A stretch of 64,000 nucleotides of DNA, from NCBI GenBank assembly GCA_028554795.2, contig CM068842.1, forward strand, positions 23,346,590 to 23,410,589, in the 5' to 3' direction. Within the stretch, counting starts at the first letter, position 1. Each line of letters opens with the position of its first letter. Positions 27,001 through 42,000 of the stretch are shown piece by piece. A model generated the notes under the pieces. The model had not been told where the DNA came from. It saw only the letters and a program-made list of their open reading frames with translations, and searched no databases. Position numbers and translations under genes: made by a program. This DNA comes from Sinohyriopsis cumingii. Lineage: Eukaryota; Mollusca; Bivalvia; Unionida; Unionidae.

Positions 27001-30000
27001 AACAAATTGAAAACAAGCCCTAACAGCATGAAACTCTAATCAGACCACTAACATAAGCACACACAAAATTTCATCTGTCTACCTCAAGTGGTTTTTGCTT
27101 AATTGTGATAACAAGTTTGAAATCTGTATATACAAAAATTAGTCCTAGCCACAAAAATTAAAAATGCATAAACAAAAGCAGATGAAATAGTACCCTGACC
27201 CTTGCTGAATAATCATCTAAGCTGACCCAAGTAGAGTATGGCTGACTTCAGCGATTATTGACCTATATTTCCCAATGACTAGGCCTTTGGTCAAAGTATG
27301 TGGTCTTCAAGTAAATGATCAACAAAGGTCAAGGACAGTTGGCAGGAGGCTTAGGGGAGAAACCATTTTCAACTCATGGCTACGAACTCAGACCTACTGA
27401 CCCCAAAACTGACAAGTACCTTTCTTGTTTCAAATGAATGCCATCCACAAGGTTTGGCTATGATTTAAGGCAAATGACTCAAATTATTTTATGGAAACTG
27501 TTTTCCTTCTTGAAGTTCCTCTGACCCTGATCTTTGATCTTTTAACCCCAAAATTATAGGGGTCTTTCCTCTGCAAGCCATCTACAAGCTTTGGCTAAGG
27601 GATGTGGTACATAATTTAATTATCCTAACAGAAATATTTTCTATATTTGGAAGCCTTTCTTCATAATGTTTCCAAGAAAATCTTTACCTTCATATCTGTA
27701 GACTTTACCTTTTGATCAGCACCATACAGATAGTACTGTGCTGATGTGCCAGTAAACCCTATACATACTATGCTTATATACAGTCCCTGTGACCCTGACC
27801 TTTGACCTCCTGACACAAAATGGAATGCATCTGCTCCTTTCAAATTCAAATTTAAAGTTTGATCAAAGTAGGTGAAAAAGAACTGAATGTGTTGAAACTA
27901 TTTTCCTTTCCAGCCACTCTGGCTATGACCTTTTGAAACCAAGATCACTAGGTACCTTTCTTATTGCAAATGCAAGCCTTATATAAATTATACAGGTATC
28001 TGATATACAATGCATGTTTAACTTCTTTTAGTCTCTGTAAAATTAATCTTGGACTCTTTATGCAATCATTATGCTTCTTTCTTGCCCCAAAAATAAGGTA
28101 CTTACAAAGACGCAACAGTATATAATGGAGAACTCTTGTTACTGTGTAGAAACAAAACAGGGAACAGACAGACAAACATCATAGCATGGGATGGTGGGCA
28201 TATACAAACTGAGAAATTATTGTAATGGCATTAAAATCGAAACTGGTCGTAAGTGTGTAAAATTAAATGGCTTAATCAAATGGATTCAATACAGGCATAC
28301 AGATGCCTATGCCATTTACCTACCATGTCCTGGCATAAAGCATACTGTCCAAGATTTGATACATGCCTCTATCACAGTTCTGTTCTGTACTGGCATACTA
28401 TCTAACATTCTACACTTGCCTATGCCACTGTCCTATACTGTACTGGCATACTAACATTCTATAGATGCCTATGCCACTGTCCTATTCTGTATTGGCATAC
28501 TAGCATTCTATATTTGCTTATGCCACTGTCCTATACTGTATTGGAATGCCTAACATTCTATCCTTGCCTATGCCACTGTCCTATTCTGTACTTGCATACT
28601 GTCTAACATTCTATACTTGATATGCCACTGTCCTATACTGTACTGGCATACTATCTAACAGTCTATACTTGCCATGCCACTGTCCTATACATTAATGGCA
28701 TAATGTCTAACATTCTATCCTTGCCTATGCCACTGTCCTATACTTCAATGGCATAATGTCTAACATTCTATCTTTGCCTATGCAACTGTCCTATTCTCTA
28801 CTGGCATTCTGTCTAACATTCTATACTTGCCTATGCCACTGTCCTATACTGTACTGGCATACTAACATTCCATACTTGCCTATGCCACTGTCCTATACTG
28901 TACTGGCATACTGTCTAACATTCTATACTTGCCTATACCACTGTCCTATACTGTACTGGCATACTGTCTAACATTCTCTACTTGCCTATGCCACTGTTCT
29001 ATACTGTAATGGCATAATGTCTAACATTATATCCTTTCATATGCCACTGTCCTATACTGTACTGGCATACTAACATTCTATCCTTTCATATGCCACTGTC
29101 CTATACTGTACTGGCATACTGTCTAACATTCTATACTTGCCTATGCCACTGTCATATTCTGTACTGGCACACTAACATTCTATACTTGCCAATGCCACTG
29201 TCCTACACTGTACTGGCAAAATGTCTAACATTCTATACTTGCCTTTGCCACTGTCCTATACTGTACTGTCATACTGTCTAACATTCTATACTTGCCTATG
29301 CCATTATCCTGTAGTGTACTGACATACAGTACATTGTCTAACATGCCTAAAAGCAGCTTGTGGTGCTCACTTTGTAGATATGTACACAAACGAGTTCTAA
29401 AGGCCATCTGGAAAGGATACTGAAAATAAATGAAACATACAGCCTTGATTATTTTTTCTTGCTTGATTCTCCATCACTGCATGTAAGATATAACACTTTT
29501 GATAATTAATAGGTATATTTGGATCTACCAAAGATTTGTTTGAAAGTTTACCTGATGGTGAACGAATAAAAAGTGGACATCAGAGACAACTTTATTCAGG
29601 TAAGCTCACAGATGGTAAGTGATTTTTCCTAGGGTTTTGAGAAAGATGGAGCCACACACAGATGGATATTATCATAAAGGTATGTGGGGGGTGGGGGTGG
29701 GGGTGGGGGTAGCTTTTATGGGGTTGCAGTTTTTAAATTAGAACAATAGCATATTTTAAAAAAACAAATCAAACAAGTTACTGTCCCTAAGGAGAATGCA
29801 TTAAATATTTTACTTGTCTATTCAGACGAGTTCATTTGTATGAATAATATATAAAAGAAATGCTCCAATAACTGTTATACTGTGTACAATAAATTACAAT
29901 TCAACATTGTAAATCTGAACCTTTATGAGTGAAAAGTGATGATTTGACACATTTTTCAAAATTAAACAATAGTTCACTGAAGGGACTGAAACTGTACTGG

Positions 30001-33000
30001 TTGAAAAGAATTTCCAGGATTACAAGATATATCCATGATACACATGTTTTTTAGAAAAAGATCCAAGTTAGTGAAGTGGTATCATTCAAGATGTTCTTCA
30101 GCTATATCCACAAACTAGTGTAAATGAGAAAATAAGCTGTATCCACAAACTAGTGTAAGTGAGAAAATAAGCTTGTTTGTATTATCATGTTTACAAGCCA
30201 GTAGGGCAAAAATAACCAAGGCAAGACCAATGACTGTAAAAACAATGTCATAATGCCAACTATCAACATGTTAATTTTGAATACAACTACAAAGTCTAGT
30301 AAAAATTCACCTGGATGTGTAGAATTCACTTTATTCATAACTTCATATAACTTTGACTTTACACCATTGCAAGTGTTTTAAAGTAAACCCTGTGTCAATG
30401 GCACTATTTAGATAAATATAACTTATGACAAATATCCTTTCTGTCAAATACATTATCTGATCACACTAACATTAGTAGAATTAGAAAGAGGAGGAAAAAA
30501 TGCATCAGCTTCCAACCAGTACCCACACAACCCTGTTGGAGCACCATGTCTACTGTACTAAAAGGATCAACTTCTTCTAACCTAAGGTTAGCAGAACCAA
30601 AGATTATACATTTGCAAGGGTGACTGATATGGGACTCCGCTCCCAGATATTGCCTTACTGTCAAAATTTCAAGGCAAACCCAGTGAAATTTGTAAGGTCA
30701 TGCATTGGGCTGAAATTGTGCCATCACGAATGGGGTATGGTAACTTTCTGAACTACCAGTGGCCTGAAAAGATTCAGCTCTCTCCTTTGTATGGCTATGT
30801 CATGCAAATCAAGCAGTTCTTAGCCAGTCAGAATGCTTTTACAAAGTCATGCCCTCATTTACTGCATTAATTCTGGGATTAAAAATGGAAGGCATATTCT
30901 TACACTCATCTCCAGCTGATTGCAAGGGCATCGGCAGCTCATGCCTCTGGGTCTGGGAATGGATAAATAAAATCGAGCAATTTGTTTTTCCACCTCAGCA
31001 CAAATAGATCTAACACTGGTTGGCTCCATAGGGAACAGACGTTAATGGAAGATGTACATACCACTCCATATAATGCAGTTGGCCTCTCCTTGACAACAAA
31101 TCAACCAGGACATTAAGCCTGTCTGGGATGTCAGACTTGCATGTTTATATGACACTGGACCATAATGCAATGGTCTGGTGATTTTTTTGTCCCCTTTCCT
31201 CCTTGTTTCAAGATGCAGTTCAATATGACTGAACCTTCTGACATTGTCAGGATCATCTCCCTCTGATCGTGTTTCAACCAAACATGAAAGGCTTCATATC
31301 AAGGATACTTATGTATAGAGCTTTATCTGTGGTGTCCCCTTGCTTTTGATGTCACACAGTCCATTAAAAATTTCTCTGTCCAGCTAATGACGCAGGAAAT
31401 GTTTGATTTTGATTGAGATAATGTTCTTGTGACCTAAACAAACTGAGCTTAGGTGCTCCTGTACAAGAAGGTTCATCAGCAAAGGATGCATGCAAAGGCA
31501 GTCTACGTATAACGGTCTACCTTTGCTCTGAGCGGGCCAAGGAGTTGAAGAAACTCCAAAGCTAAAATGAATGTCCTGGTGGATGCCATCTCTGACTCTT
31601 GAATGATACTGTCAATGCATCTGGGAAAAAGACAAACCAGGATGAAACGAGTCAGAAACTCCATACCTAAATGAAGAAAATGTTGAGAACAGTCAAGATT
31701 TGACTTTCTCCACACTGACCTAATCTGCAAATGAGACTTAGAAGGCTATTCATATCATGAATCAAAACCAAGCTTACCAAATGTTTTTGGACTGTATCAT
31801 CCATGCACACTGCCATTGCTGTGGAGGAGAATGTACTGAAGTGGGATATGGTGCAATTTAATGTCTTGGTGAAGGTGTGATGGCTGAGACTGAGGCCAAA
31901 TGGAAGGATGCAGAATTGGTATACTACTCTATGGTAGCTGAAGTATACGTATTTGCATGATACCATGTGAAAAAGTATGTGGAAATGCATGTCAAACTGG
32001 TCAAGGATGATTGTGTGTATTTATTGCATCACAAAAATGGACCATCTCCATCTGTAACTTTGGGGCAGTAATAAGCAGATCTCAATCTTCCATTGCTTTT
32101 CAACACCAGAAAGTCTGGAACAGAAACCTAAACATCTGGTTTTTCAACTACCACCACTGGCCACTTTAAATGCAATGTTCACTTTGTGAAATCATTTGTG
32201 ATCTCCATCAGATGGGGGATGATGAGACTAAAGGGGTACGGATGAATGTGATCCAAAGCCTCTCTGAACTAACTTGGATGGTCCAACTGTTTGGGGGAAA
32301 ATAGGTTGATCCAAGTCTGGCAGAACATAAGGAGTCTGGTGTCCAAAAGAGGTTAGCCAGTGGTTGGAAGGGATGGTAAGTCATGGACAGTTGGAAGGAG
32401 GCTTATTTGAGAAGAAACCTTGTGTTTTCTCTCTCCTCCAGATCTCCCTGTGGAAGTCACGAGCATAGCCACCTGTAACTTTCCTGGTCAAGAAAGGTTT
32501 CCCACTGTTGCTGAGATTTACCCAAATAATCTTTCTGTCACTGATCATCCCTTCTCTGGTATTCATCTTTATGGGCTATGCAGAAATAAAGGCTTGCATA
32601 GAGAGTTAAAGGGGCAATACTGTGCTCCTCAATTCAACCTCCAAACAGATGGGGAGAGCTGAACAGGAGGGAATGCGCAGGTATAAGAGATGACTTCAGG
32701 AATGCACCTCCTAAGTCAAGGTTACATGAAACCATTAGGACATCCACTATCATGTGGTGTACAGCCTACCTTGATAACACAGCATAAGAATTTCCAGGGA
32801 ATGGTCATTTATGTGAATGATCGTCAAAGACACCCGATCAAATAGGGAGAAAGTCAAAACAACTTTTCTGACCAAATTAGTCATGCCATCAAACATTATA
32901 ATAGAGTGGTGCAGGCATATTGACTGTAATATCCTTGTCTAGGCTGGGTATATCCTAACGATGAACATTGCCTGTTCTACTCCTACACACTCTACATCCA

Positions 33001-36000
33001 GGGGTATAGCTGTCCATACAGCAATGATGATGCTGAATTATTACCGTGTGTAAACAAGGTTCTAAACCTATTGGATATGTTTGCAGGGAAAGTTAAGTCA
33101 TGCCCAGATGAATGCTTAATACTTCATGGTAGCAAGATTTAGAGTGTGCCTATTTCTTGCAGCCTTTCAAGACATTGGACCAAACATTCACAGCCCACAT
33201 TGCACACACGCTACAAGAGTGAGGAAGAACATTTTATGCAGGTCAGGAATGTTTCATATTTTTCCTCTGCAACTTTGAAGTGCCTGCACTTGCTTGTATT
33301 AGATTGACAGCTCTGTTTGAGAGAAGAAAAAAACAGGCAAACAAAAAATATACAATTTGTTTAAATAGGCAAACTTGCATTACTGAGAAAAAGTGCGTAA
33401 TAAACTAAAACTTAACAGCACAATACAATCATACTGGTAAAATATTGCATGGTAATGATCAATATTACAGGGACAATAACAACTAGTAAAAAAAATGCTT
33501 AAATGCACACAAAAATCATTGTGAAAAATACAGGATGTAAAGTTTGGCCATATTCTGTTTAGTGGTTTTGGAAAAGTATTAACAGTAACAGTAACTTTTC
33601 TATTTGTAGTTAATGGTTGTCATGTCTGATGGCAAATCAGCATTATCTGAACAAATTTGAAACAACTTCTAGCAAGAATGCTTTCCGTCAAATTTGATAA
33701 AAATTCTGTTCAGTCATTTTTAAAAATAAAATGGGCCTATTTGTTGAGTGGCATCATTTGTACAAATATGACAGTTTTTCATGCCAGGAAATGTTCTGTG
33801 CCAAATTTGTCAAACTGGTCTAGTGCTTTTTGAAATAGCCACTGTTGATGGATACATAAAGCACAACACACCATGCATAATGTAGTATGCATAAAACATG
33901 CTGGGCCATAACATCATCTCAATTGGCCTTAAGGGTTAATGGCAAGATAAAAAATCATAACATCATCTCAATTGGCCTTAAGGGCTAATGGCAAGATAAA
34001 AAATCATAACATCATCTCAATTGGCCTTAAGGGTTAATGGCAAGATAAAAAATCATAACATCATTTCACTTGGCTTTAAGGGTCAATGGCAAGATAAAAA
34101 ATCATAACATCATCTCACTTGGCCTTAAGGGTCAATGGCAAAATAAAAAATCATAACATCATCTCACTTGGCCTTAAGGCTCAATGGCAAGATAAAAAAT
34201 CATAACATCATCTCACTTGGCTTTAAGGATCAATGGCAAGATAAAAAATCAAAACACCATCTCACTTGGCCTGGTCAATGGCAAAAAATAAAAATCACAA
34301 CATCATCTCACTTGGCCTTAAGGGTCAATGGCAAGATAAAAAATAATAACATCATCTCACTTGGCCTTAAGGCTCAATGGCAAGATAAAAAATCATAACA
34401 TCATCTCACTTGGCCTGGTTAATGGCAAGATAAAAAATCATAACATCATCTCACTTGGCCTTAAGGGTCAATGGCAAAATAAAAAATCATAACATCATCT
34501 CACTTGACCTGGTTAATGGCAAAATAAAAAATCATAACATCATCTCACTTAGCCTTAAGGATCAATGGCAAGATAAAAAATAACATCATCTCACTTAGCC
34601 TTAAGGGTCAATGGCAAAATAAAAAATCATAACATCATCTCACTTGGCTTTCAGGATCAGTGGCAAGATAAAAAATCGTTAACATCTCACTTGGTCTTAA
34701 GGATCAATGGCAAGATAAAAAATCATAACATCATCTCACTTAGCCTTAAGGGTCAATGGCAAGATACAAAATCATAACATTATCTCACTTGGCCTTAAGG
34801 ATCAATGGCAAGATAAAAAATCATAACATCATCTCACTTGGCCTTATGGGTCAATGGCAAAATAAAAATTCATAACATCATCTCACTTAGCCTTAAGGAT
34901 CAATGGCAAGATATAAAAAAATCAGAACAACTTGGAGAATAATTACCTTTGGATCTTGTGACCAGCACTGATGAGATTCCAAGTGATTCTCCAGTTGGGA
35001 TTTCAGACTTGAACAAATCTCTGACATTGGCTTATTTGCCCCATTTTCCACGCCATTTTTCTCATGATTTTCAACATTAAGTTCCCGCCCCAAAATCACT
35101 GCAGCTGCCAGTATTCTCATCGTCAAATTCCTGACCTTCAGCCAGGCTTTCTACAAGAAAAGCAATATACTTATAATAAGTAAAGAATTTTACATGTACA
35201 AAAGTATCTGACCACTCAAAATCTTCAATATCATACAACACAAGTTATTTCTCTCACTTTCAACACTCCCAAAGGGTTGTTGAAAATTCTAAAATGAGTT
35301 ATTGCTTTCCCACTTTCAAAGGCAGCAATTATACCATTCCATTAGGTATGATCTGGTCTTTTTTAAGAGAAGTTGACTCTTAGCTGCTTATCAACTATTT
35401 CCAAATCTGCCTCATTATTTACTGACTAATACCAGTGAAACTACCTTAGGTATCTAACCCTCTCCTCTACTACTTATAATCTAGCCGCCACATATTGATA
35501 GGTAAACAAAGCTGCCACTTGCTGGGAGATTACAAGCTTCTTCATAGATATAACTGGATTAATTATACTCGCAGGCAATAAAAGGGATGACCTTTGAATG
35601 AGCTGATAGTGATAGAGTGCAGATTAATTTCCATCAAAACACCTATAATATAATAAAGCACATGGCCCACACCAGCATGCAGCGTCTTGTCTTTGTTGCA
35701 GGACAACCAGGATCTGATGGCAGTTCAACATTTCATTAACAATGGATAAGTTTTCAAAATTGCTTTGAGTAATTTTAATGGGATATCAGACAGGCTTTGA
35801 AGGTCAATTATTCTGCCATTAATATACATTTTCATTAATATGGTGGGAAGATATTTAAATTTACAATGAATGACTGGATAATTCTCACCTAACGTGTTTT
35901 ATTAATTTGAACCATGACATCATATAATTATCGGCCACCAAAGTTTTTTATGAATACCACTGCTATACTATTAATCTGATACATGAATACACTAGATTAT

Positions 36001-39000
36001 CGATAAAAGCTGGGTTCTGACTAGTCTGATAAAGCTTAAGCACACTGATGAACCAAACTCTGGATCCAATAATAACAATCCATCTCCATCTGAATTCATT
36101 GGGGGATTTTTTGGTGGGTTTTTTTTGATGAGTTTTAATACCAATTTCAGCATGGTAGGCTATACATAGTGGCCAGTTTAACTGAAAGAGGAAGAGTCAA
36201 GGAAACCCCAGGAAGACCAATAACTCATGAAAAGCCGACATTGATCGAGCCCTAGACTTGAGATGGCACTGATTGATAAAGGCAAGTACAGCAGACCACT
36301 TGGTCATCCAACCACAAAAGTTATACCTTTGTCTAACCAAAGATTGTGTAGGTAAGACAAATGCTGAAATAAAACCTGCCTACAGAATGGGAAGACTACA
36401 AATTATTGTGCAGTGATTTATTTTCAAAAGTATTAATTTCATAGGTATGTGAAAAATTACGCATTCATGAATACTGATATACTGGTATAGATTTAGCATC
36501 ACATGCAGATATATTAACTGATAATCCTTCTTGACTGTATCAGTTCAGTGAGAAATTTCAAATTTGAAAAAAATGCTCAACTTAAATAAAAAAATATGTT
36601 CATTAAATGCAGTAAATCAAAAACATGACTGCTTTCAATACAAATTAGTCAATCAAACACTAAAGGAAGTAAACAACATTGACAATTCAGAGCTAGACGT
36701 CCTAGTTTCTCCTCTATCAACACAACTAATAATCCAGCAAGCTACTTCTCATATTAATGGTAAAGGGAAACATTCTTGTATAACACTAAACATGTATCAT
36801 CGATACATATCCAGGATCTATTTGATGACTAAAATTGGGTCTTTAAATGTGTGGTTTGCAGCACACATAAAACCTACACAAATGGACACCACATCAATAC
36901 CAATTAACAGCAGAATCTATTAATTGAACATGCATTTCATGCAGCATGTCAAACTGCTGTACAAATAAACTTACCTCTTCTTCAAAGGACTTTTGCTGCA
37001 ATTCTTTCAAATTAAACCTACAAGAAAAGATAATATCAACCTCTAAACATTATTTTAAAAATTTAAACAATTAAACTATGGTTTAAATGGATGTATAACG
37101 ATGCAGTAGCATAACTGATACCAGAGCAAAATCTAGCTTTCTACTTTGCAGTGAAGTCCAAAAAAAGCCACAAATGATTGTGAAAAAAATTTAACGTGTG
37201 ATATTATTCCTTGATCTAAAGAATATAGCATGACATAATTTCATAAAAAATGATGACAAAGAACTTTCAAATTAGTCTGGAATATGTTATTATGATGGTA
37301 AAAAATTCACGGACAAAACAGAATTATACTTCACTTTTTATGTTATCAAATATTTAAGTCATTTTCTTGATCTGAGACTTCCTTAGTACAGATTAGTCGT
37401 ATCCATGTTTGCATGAAATATATGTACACTTATGTATATACCACATAAAGAATACGCTGGCGCATGTTTTCTAAGTTTTTTTTATTAATTATCTGATCTG
37501 TATTCTTGAACATGCAAGAATGTATACATTATCTGAAAGCCTGTCAGTCACACTTGCAGTTCGACTGATATTCAACTAATAACTTATTGCAGTTTTTCTT
37601 GGACCATTTTAAAACAAAATCTAACCAATTACAGGTTTTCAAATGTGAATAGAAACATGGGTCAATATCTCAGATGAGCTGCAACATTTTTGAAACTGTG
37701 CATAACCATTTGCAAACAAATTTTGAAAGTCTTACAACATAATAAAACAGAAATATTCAATTTAATGTCCAAAATTTTGTGAACTGATGATGTTTTTATG
37801 AACTGAGAATGTCCCATCACAGAAAACTAAGGCAAAACTTGATCAGATATAAACATACATGGATAGACAGACAAAAGTAAAACAGAAAAACACCCCTTCA
37901 CATTTGTAATGCAGAATGTATGCTTAACAGTAAGTGAAATTATCAGAAATAAAATCTGTATGTATCCAAAACCAAGAATCAGACCATGGCATCCCATGTT
38001 CTGTGAAACCATGCACTCTGGGGGCAGAATTATGCATTGAATTACATGCTGGCCACAATAAGACTGGAGAGAAATCTACTGGACTTTTCAACAAGAAAAA
38101 GGAACATAAAACAACAAATAATACACAACTGGTTGCAGACAGATGTACCACAGTGATTTATTAATGATAATAACACAAAGCATCTAAAGCAATGTTTAAT
38201 GTTTCATAAATCAATAACATTCATAATGACATTTTGTTTTGTTATATTCAGCACACCTTATGGTATATATGGCAGCCGGTATATTTGGTGGAGGAAGACT
38301 GAATGAACCACCAACCCACAGGAAGCTACTGCAAATTTTCTCACCTACCCACATTGGTTGAACTGAGACTCAAACTTGTGCAGACAAAGGTGAGATGTGT
38401 GAGTGATATGTAAATCCATCAAAACACTGACAACGGACCAATGGAATTAGCTTGTTACGCAAAACCAACAGAAAATCTATTATAATGTATGGAGACAATA
38501 TTGATCAAAGGCAAAGCATAAGTACTATCGCTCATAGCTGAATTTAGGTTGTTTTTTTGTAATTCATGAGGAAAAAGTTTTCACATCTGATTCTCATTTT
38601 ATAAAGCTGAGTTTTTTTATCGTTAAATATATATATTTATTTTTGCAAATGATCAAAAGTCGAATTTGTTATTTGATTATCATAATTGCTCAAGTTAACC
38701 ATCTAATAATAACTATCAATGAAGATCAGTGCAACATTCATTCGATCAGAGCACACCTCCCCGCTGCTCTGTACCCTACACTGGCTATCCATTCGATCCA
38801 GAATCAAACACAAAATTTGTTCTCTGTGCTACATTTCACTGTCAGACTCTAGTCTAACATACCTATCTGACCTCACTCATGTGTACACACCAGCAAGATA
38901 CTTACGCTCCTCTTCTGACAATCATATACTCATTATTCCCACTATGAAAACAAAGTCATATGGACAGCGTTCTTTTGCATACCAGGGCCCAGCAATGTGG

Positions 39001-42000
39001 AATGAATTGCCCACTGAACTTAGACACAAAGACACAGTGATCACATTCAAGAGGGCTCTCAAAACTCACTTATTTCGACAGCAAGAGCAAACTTAAAGAC
39101 CTAATAATGTTTCCTACCTGAAATATTCTCAGCATGTTTTGTTTGTTTTAAAATGTTTTTCTAATTTCATGTTGTTTGTTGTTTGTTTTTGTAATAATAT
39201 TATTATGTTTCTTATCTTATAGGTGTTGTCTAATGTTGTAAAGCGCTTAGAGCTTCTAAAGATTAGGCACTATACAAAGTCCTCATTATTATTATTATTA
39301 TTATTGTTATGTACTTACCTTGAAGGAGGTTCACAGTTGGTCATCACAGCAAAATCTCTGTTATCACATAGCTCATCATATTCTGTTTTATCTTCAAAGA
39401 AAGGTTGGAAAGGATATTTAATACATTTCCAATTCTCATCACAAGACTTCTGTTCAACTTTATTTCATACCTGCAGAACATTTTATGAATTTAGAGCTAT
39501 GAAAATTTTTTGTTAAAACAATTTTTATTTTATAAATTTATTCCATTTTATTTAAATTAAAAAATGTTTGCATGATAACTCTATATATCTGCTTACAAGT
39601 AGTGTCCATCTGCAAACTGCATAGACCCAGATCTGCCTTTGTACAGGGTCATGGAAGATTGGGGTCTATGCAGTTTGAAAGGAGTAATCAGTAGACAATC
39701 AACACAGACCCTGATCTGCCAGCAGATCTGGGCCTGTGCAGTCTGCAGTTAGACCTGACTTGTAAGGGAGTCCATATGGTAGTTGATAGAGATATTACCA
39801 TCACCAGAAGAATGTGATACCTATGTCTAACAATCTGCTTCCACATAAAACAAACAATGTCTTCATGGAACTTGTATGATCACCAAAGTGCCTGAAATGA
39901 CCCAAACATAAAAGCTGGTCAAGGTGTGATGGACAAATGTATCAATGTAAAGAGTTAACACAAATGTCCTTATCAAAGTCATGTTAATCATGTCCTTATA
40001 AATGAAGATAAACCAAGAAAACTGCCCATACTGGTATGACTGGATTACAAAACATTAAAAACAGGCAAAAGAGACCTAGTTTGAGCTGATGGCTAAAGAG
40101 CTCCTCATGAAATACTTAGCAAGTCATTTGACTATGAGGAAGTAGCATATGATAAAATGACCTAAATATAAACAATAACTTCAGTGTTGATACTAGATAG
40201 ACAGAGACAAATGGACAGATATCATAAATCCATGAAGTAAATCTGCACAAAATACAAAAGCTTTAACTGTGACTTGATTCAAATCTTAAATTATACTTAC
40301 AGCATGGAGAAAAATATCCTTAAAATACTTTTTTTTCGTATGCTTGAAACTCATCCACCAATAAGCATGTATTAAAATCTCCATTTTCAATTTAAGTATG
40401 GTCTGAAGATCAATTTAAGTCAATGTTTTAAAATTTATCTTCAGAAAGCAAGAATACATGAGATACATCATGCATTGATATATGTGAAGAAGAAAGTAAT
40501 TATATTATTTACTCATAAAATACCCTCATGCCAGATTAGAACTCCTCACACCTACACCAATCCTAGAAACAATTCCTATAAGGAATCCTTACATACCTTT
40601 CTCTGGATCAATTTCCATATAGGTGATCATCTGCTCTGTTTTTGTATGGCTGTGAAAACAAGAAAATATGCTACTGTATGAAAACCTGATGAATGACTAT
40701 GGTAATATATGCCTTTGTTATGGTATGAAATTTATACAGTTTGTATATGTAAACTGTTGTTGTTGTTGTTGTTGTGGGGTTTAACGCCATTTTTCAGCAC
40801 ACGATAGGCTATACATGACAGCCAGTATTAATGGTGGAGGAAGAACCTGGGAAAACCCCGGAAAGAACCACCAACCCACAAGAAGCTACTGGCAAGCTTT
40901 CTCACATACCCACATTGGCCGAATCCAAGACTCGAACCCACGCAGACAGAGGTGAGATGGCAGTGATCCGTAACGGAGAGCACTTTAGACCACTCGGCCA
41001 CTCGGGGCCCTGTATATGTAAATAAAGATGCTGGTGTTAACAACATTAAATCAACCCAGTATCAATTTTGGATCAAACTCATGAGATGTTCATTATCTAG
41101 ATTTAGCCGCCATAAATTAAAACTCTCCAAAATTGATAATAGAAATAAACATTACTAATTTTAGATCTGGAAAATATAACAATATTTTGGATGCACGAAA
41201 ATTACAAATAATTAGTGTTATTAATACCCACATCTTAATTTTCAGCAATGACAGCAAAATTAAATTTGCATTCCAAAATTTGCTACTTGCTGTCATAGTA
41301 AATTTGGAATTTAAGCTTTCACATATTCTAACCTGTCTGTTTCAAGCACCAGATCCAGAAGCATCCGTTCTGCTGTGGCACTAGCATACTGCAAGGAGTT
41401 CTGCAACTTCTCACGGAACTTCACAAACTCATGAATCTGTCATGAAAAGACCAAATGATTGAGACATCTTATTATTATACCTGGACAATGCAGTGGAAAC
41501 ACAATGGCTGCACACCGTGCAGTCCTTCATCAAATCCCTATTTCAATCATGTGCACTGGCATGTGATTGCCATTTTCATGATTCTTTTATCTTTATTCAA
41601 GAACTCGCTTCTCTAACATCTGAATTGCTTGAGCACTATTTGTACTGCTGATATAAATAAATGTTACAATTAAAACTGTGTCCATATAATGCAACCGAAG
41701 AGCAAAGTTCATAGTCAAGCATAGGCTATAACAACAGTCAACCAAAGATTCTCTCCAAAAATTGGCAAGTTCAAACTTAATGTTTTAATGCAACGCCTTA
41801 TACATAACTTGGCTTAAATCCAGTAAGTCCTTCAAAAGCTAATGAAATGAAAATTAAATTCATCAGACTGTGACAGGACATGTAGACTGGGGTAAAGTAT
41901 ATCCTCTCTTGAAAGAATACTCCTTAGGTAAATAAGGTCTCTCAAGACAGGTTGTTGGTCAAGTCAGATAACAGCACTAGATAATTAATAATCTGTGTTC

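Noticed and set aside
28095-28131. Exon-like segment with good acceptor and donor on the minus strand
   Set aside because: Phase-0 reading starts with a stop and no length gives the needed phase for NAA25.
29320-29324. GT donor for exon J at 29,319 (and another at 29,370)
   Set aside because: Phase is right, but the peptide is shortened and loses the segment aligning with the family; the GC donor fits length and consensus better. Kept as an alternative.
30150-30338. Hydrophobic minus-strand frame as a small membrane protein
   Set aside because: AT-rich sequence favours Leu/Ile/Phe codons; no conserved pattern.
33905-34915. CRISPR array (regular repeats of about 49 bp)
   Set aside because: Units are directly adjacent without unique spacers and the genome is animal; it is a minisatellite.
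34893-35126. Single-exon ORF reading of exon I into the intron
   Set aside because: The frame past the donor at 34,946 leaves family similarity; the splice site and phase with exon J are better supported.
36564-36923. 119-codon plus-strand gene
   Set aside because: Low-complexity Asn/Lys/Ile composition, no motif, no splice or promoter context.
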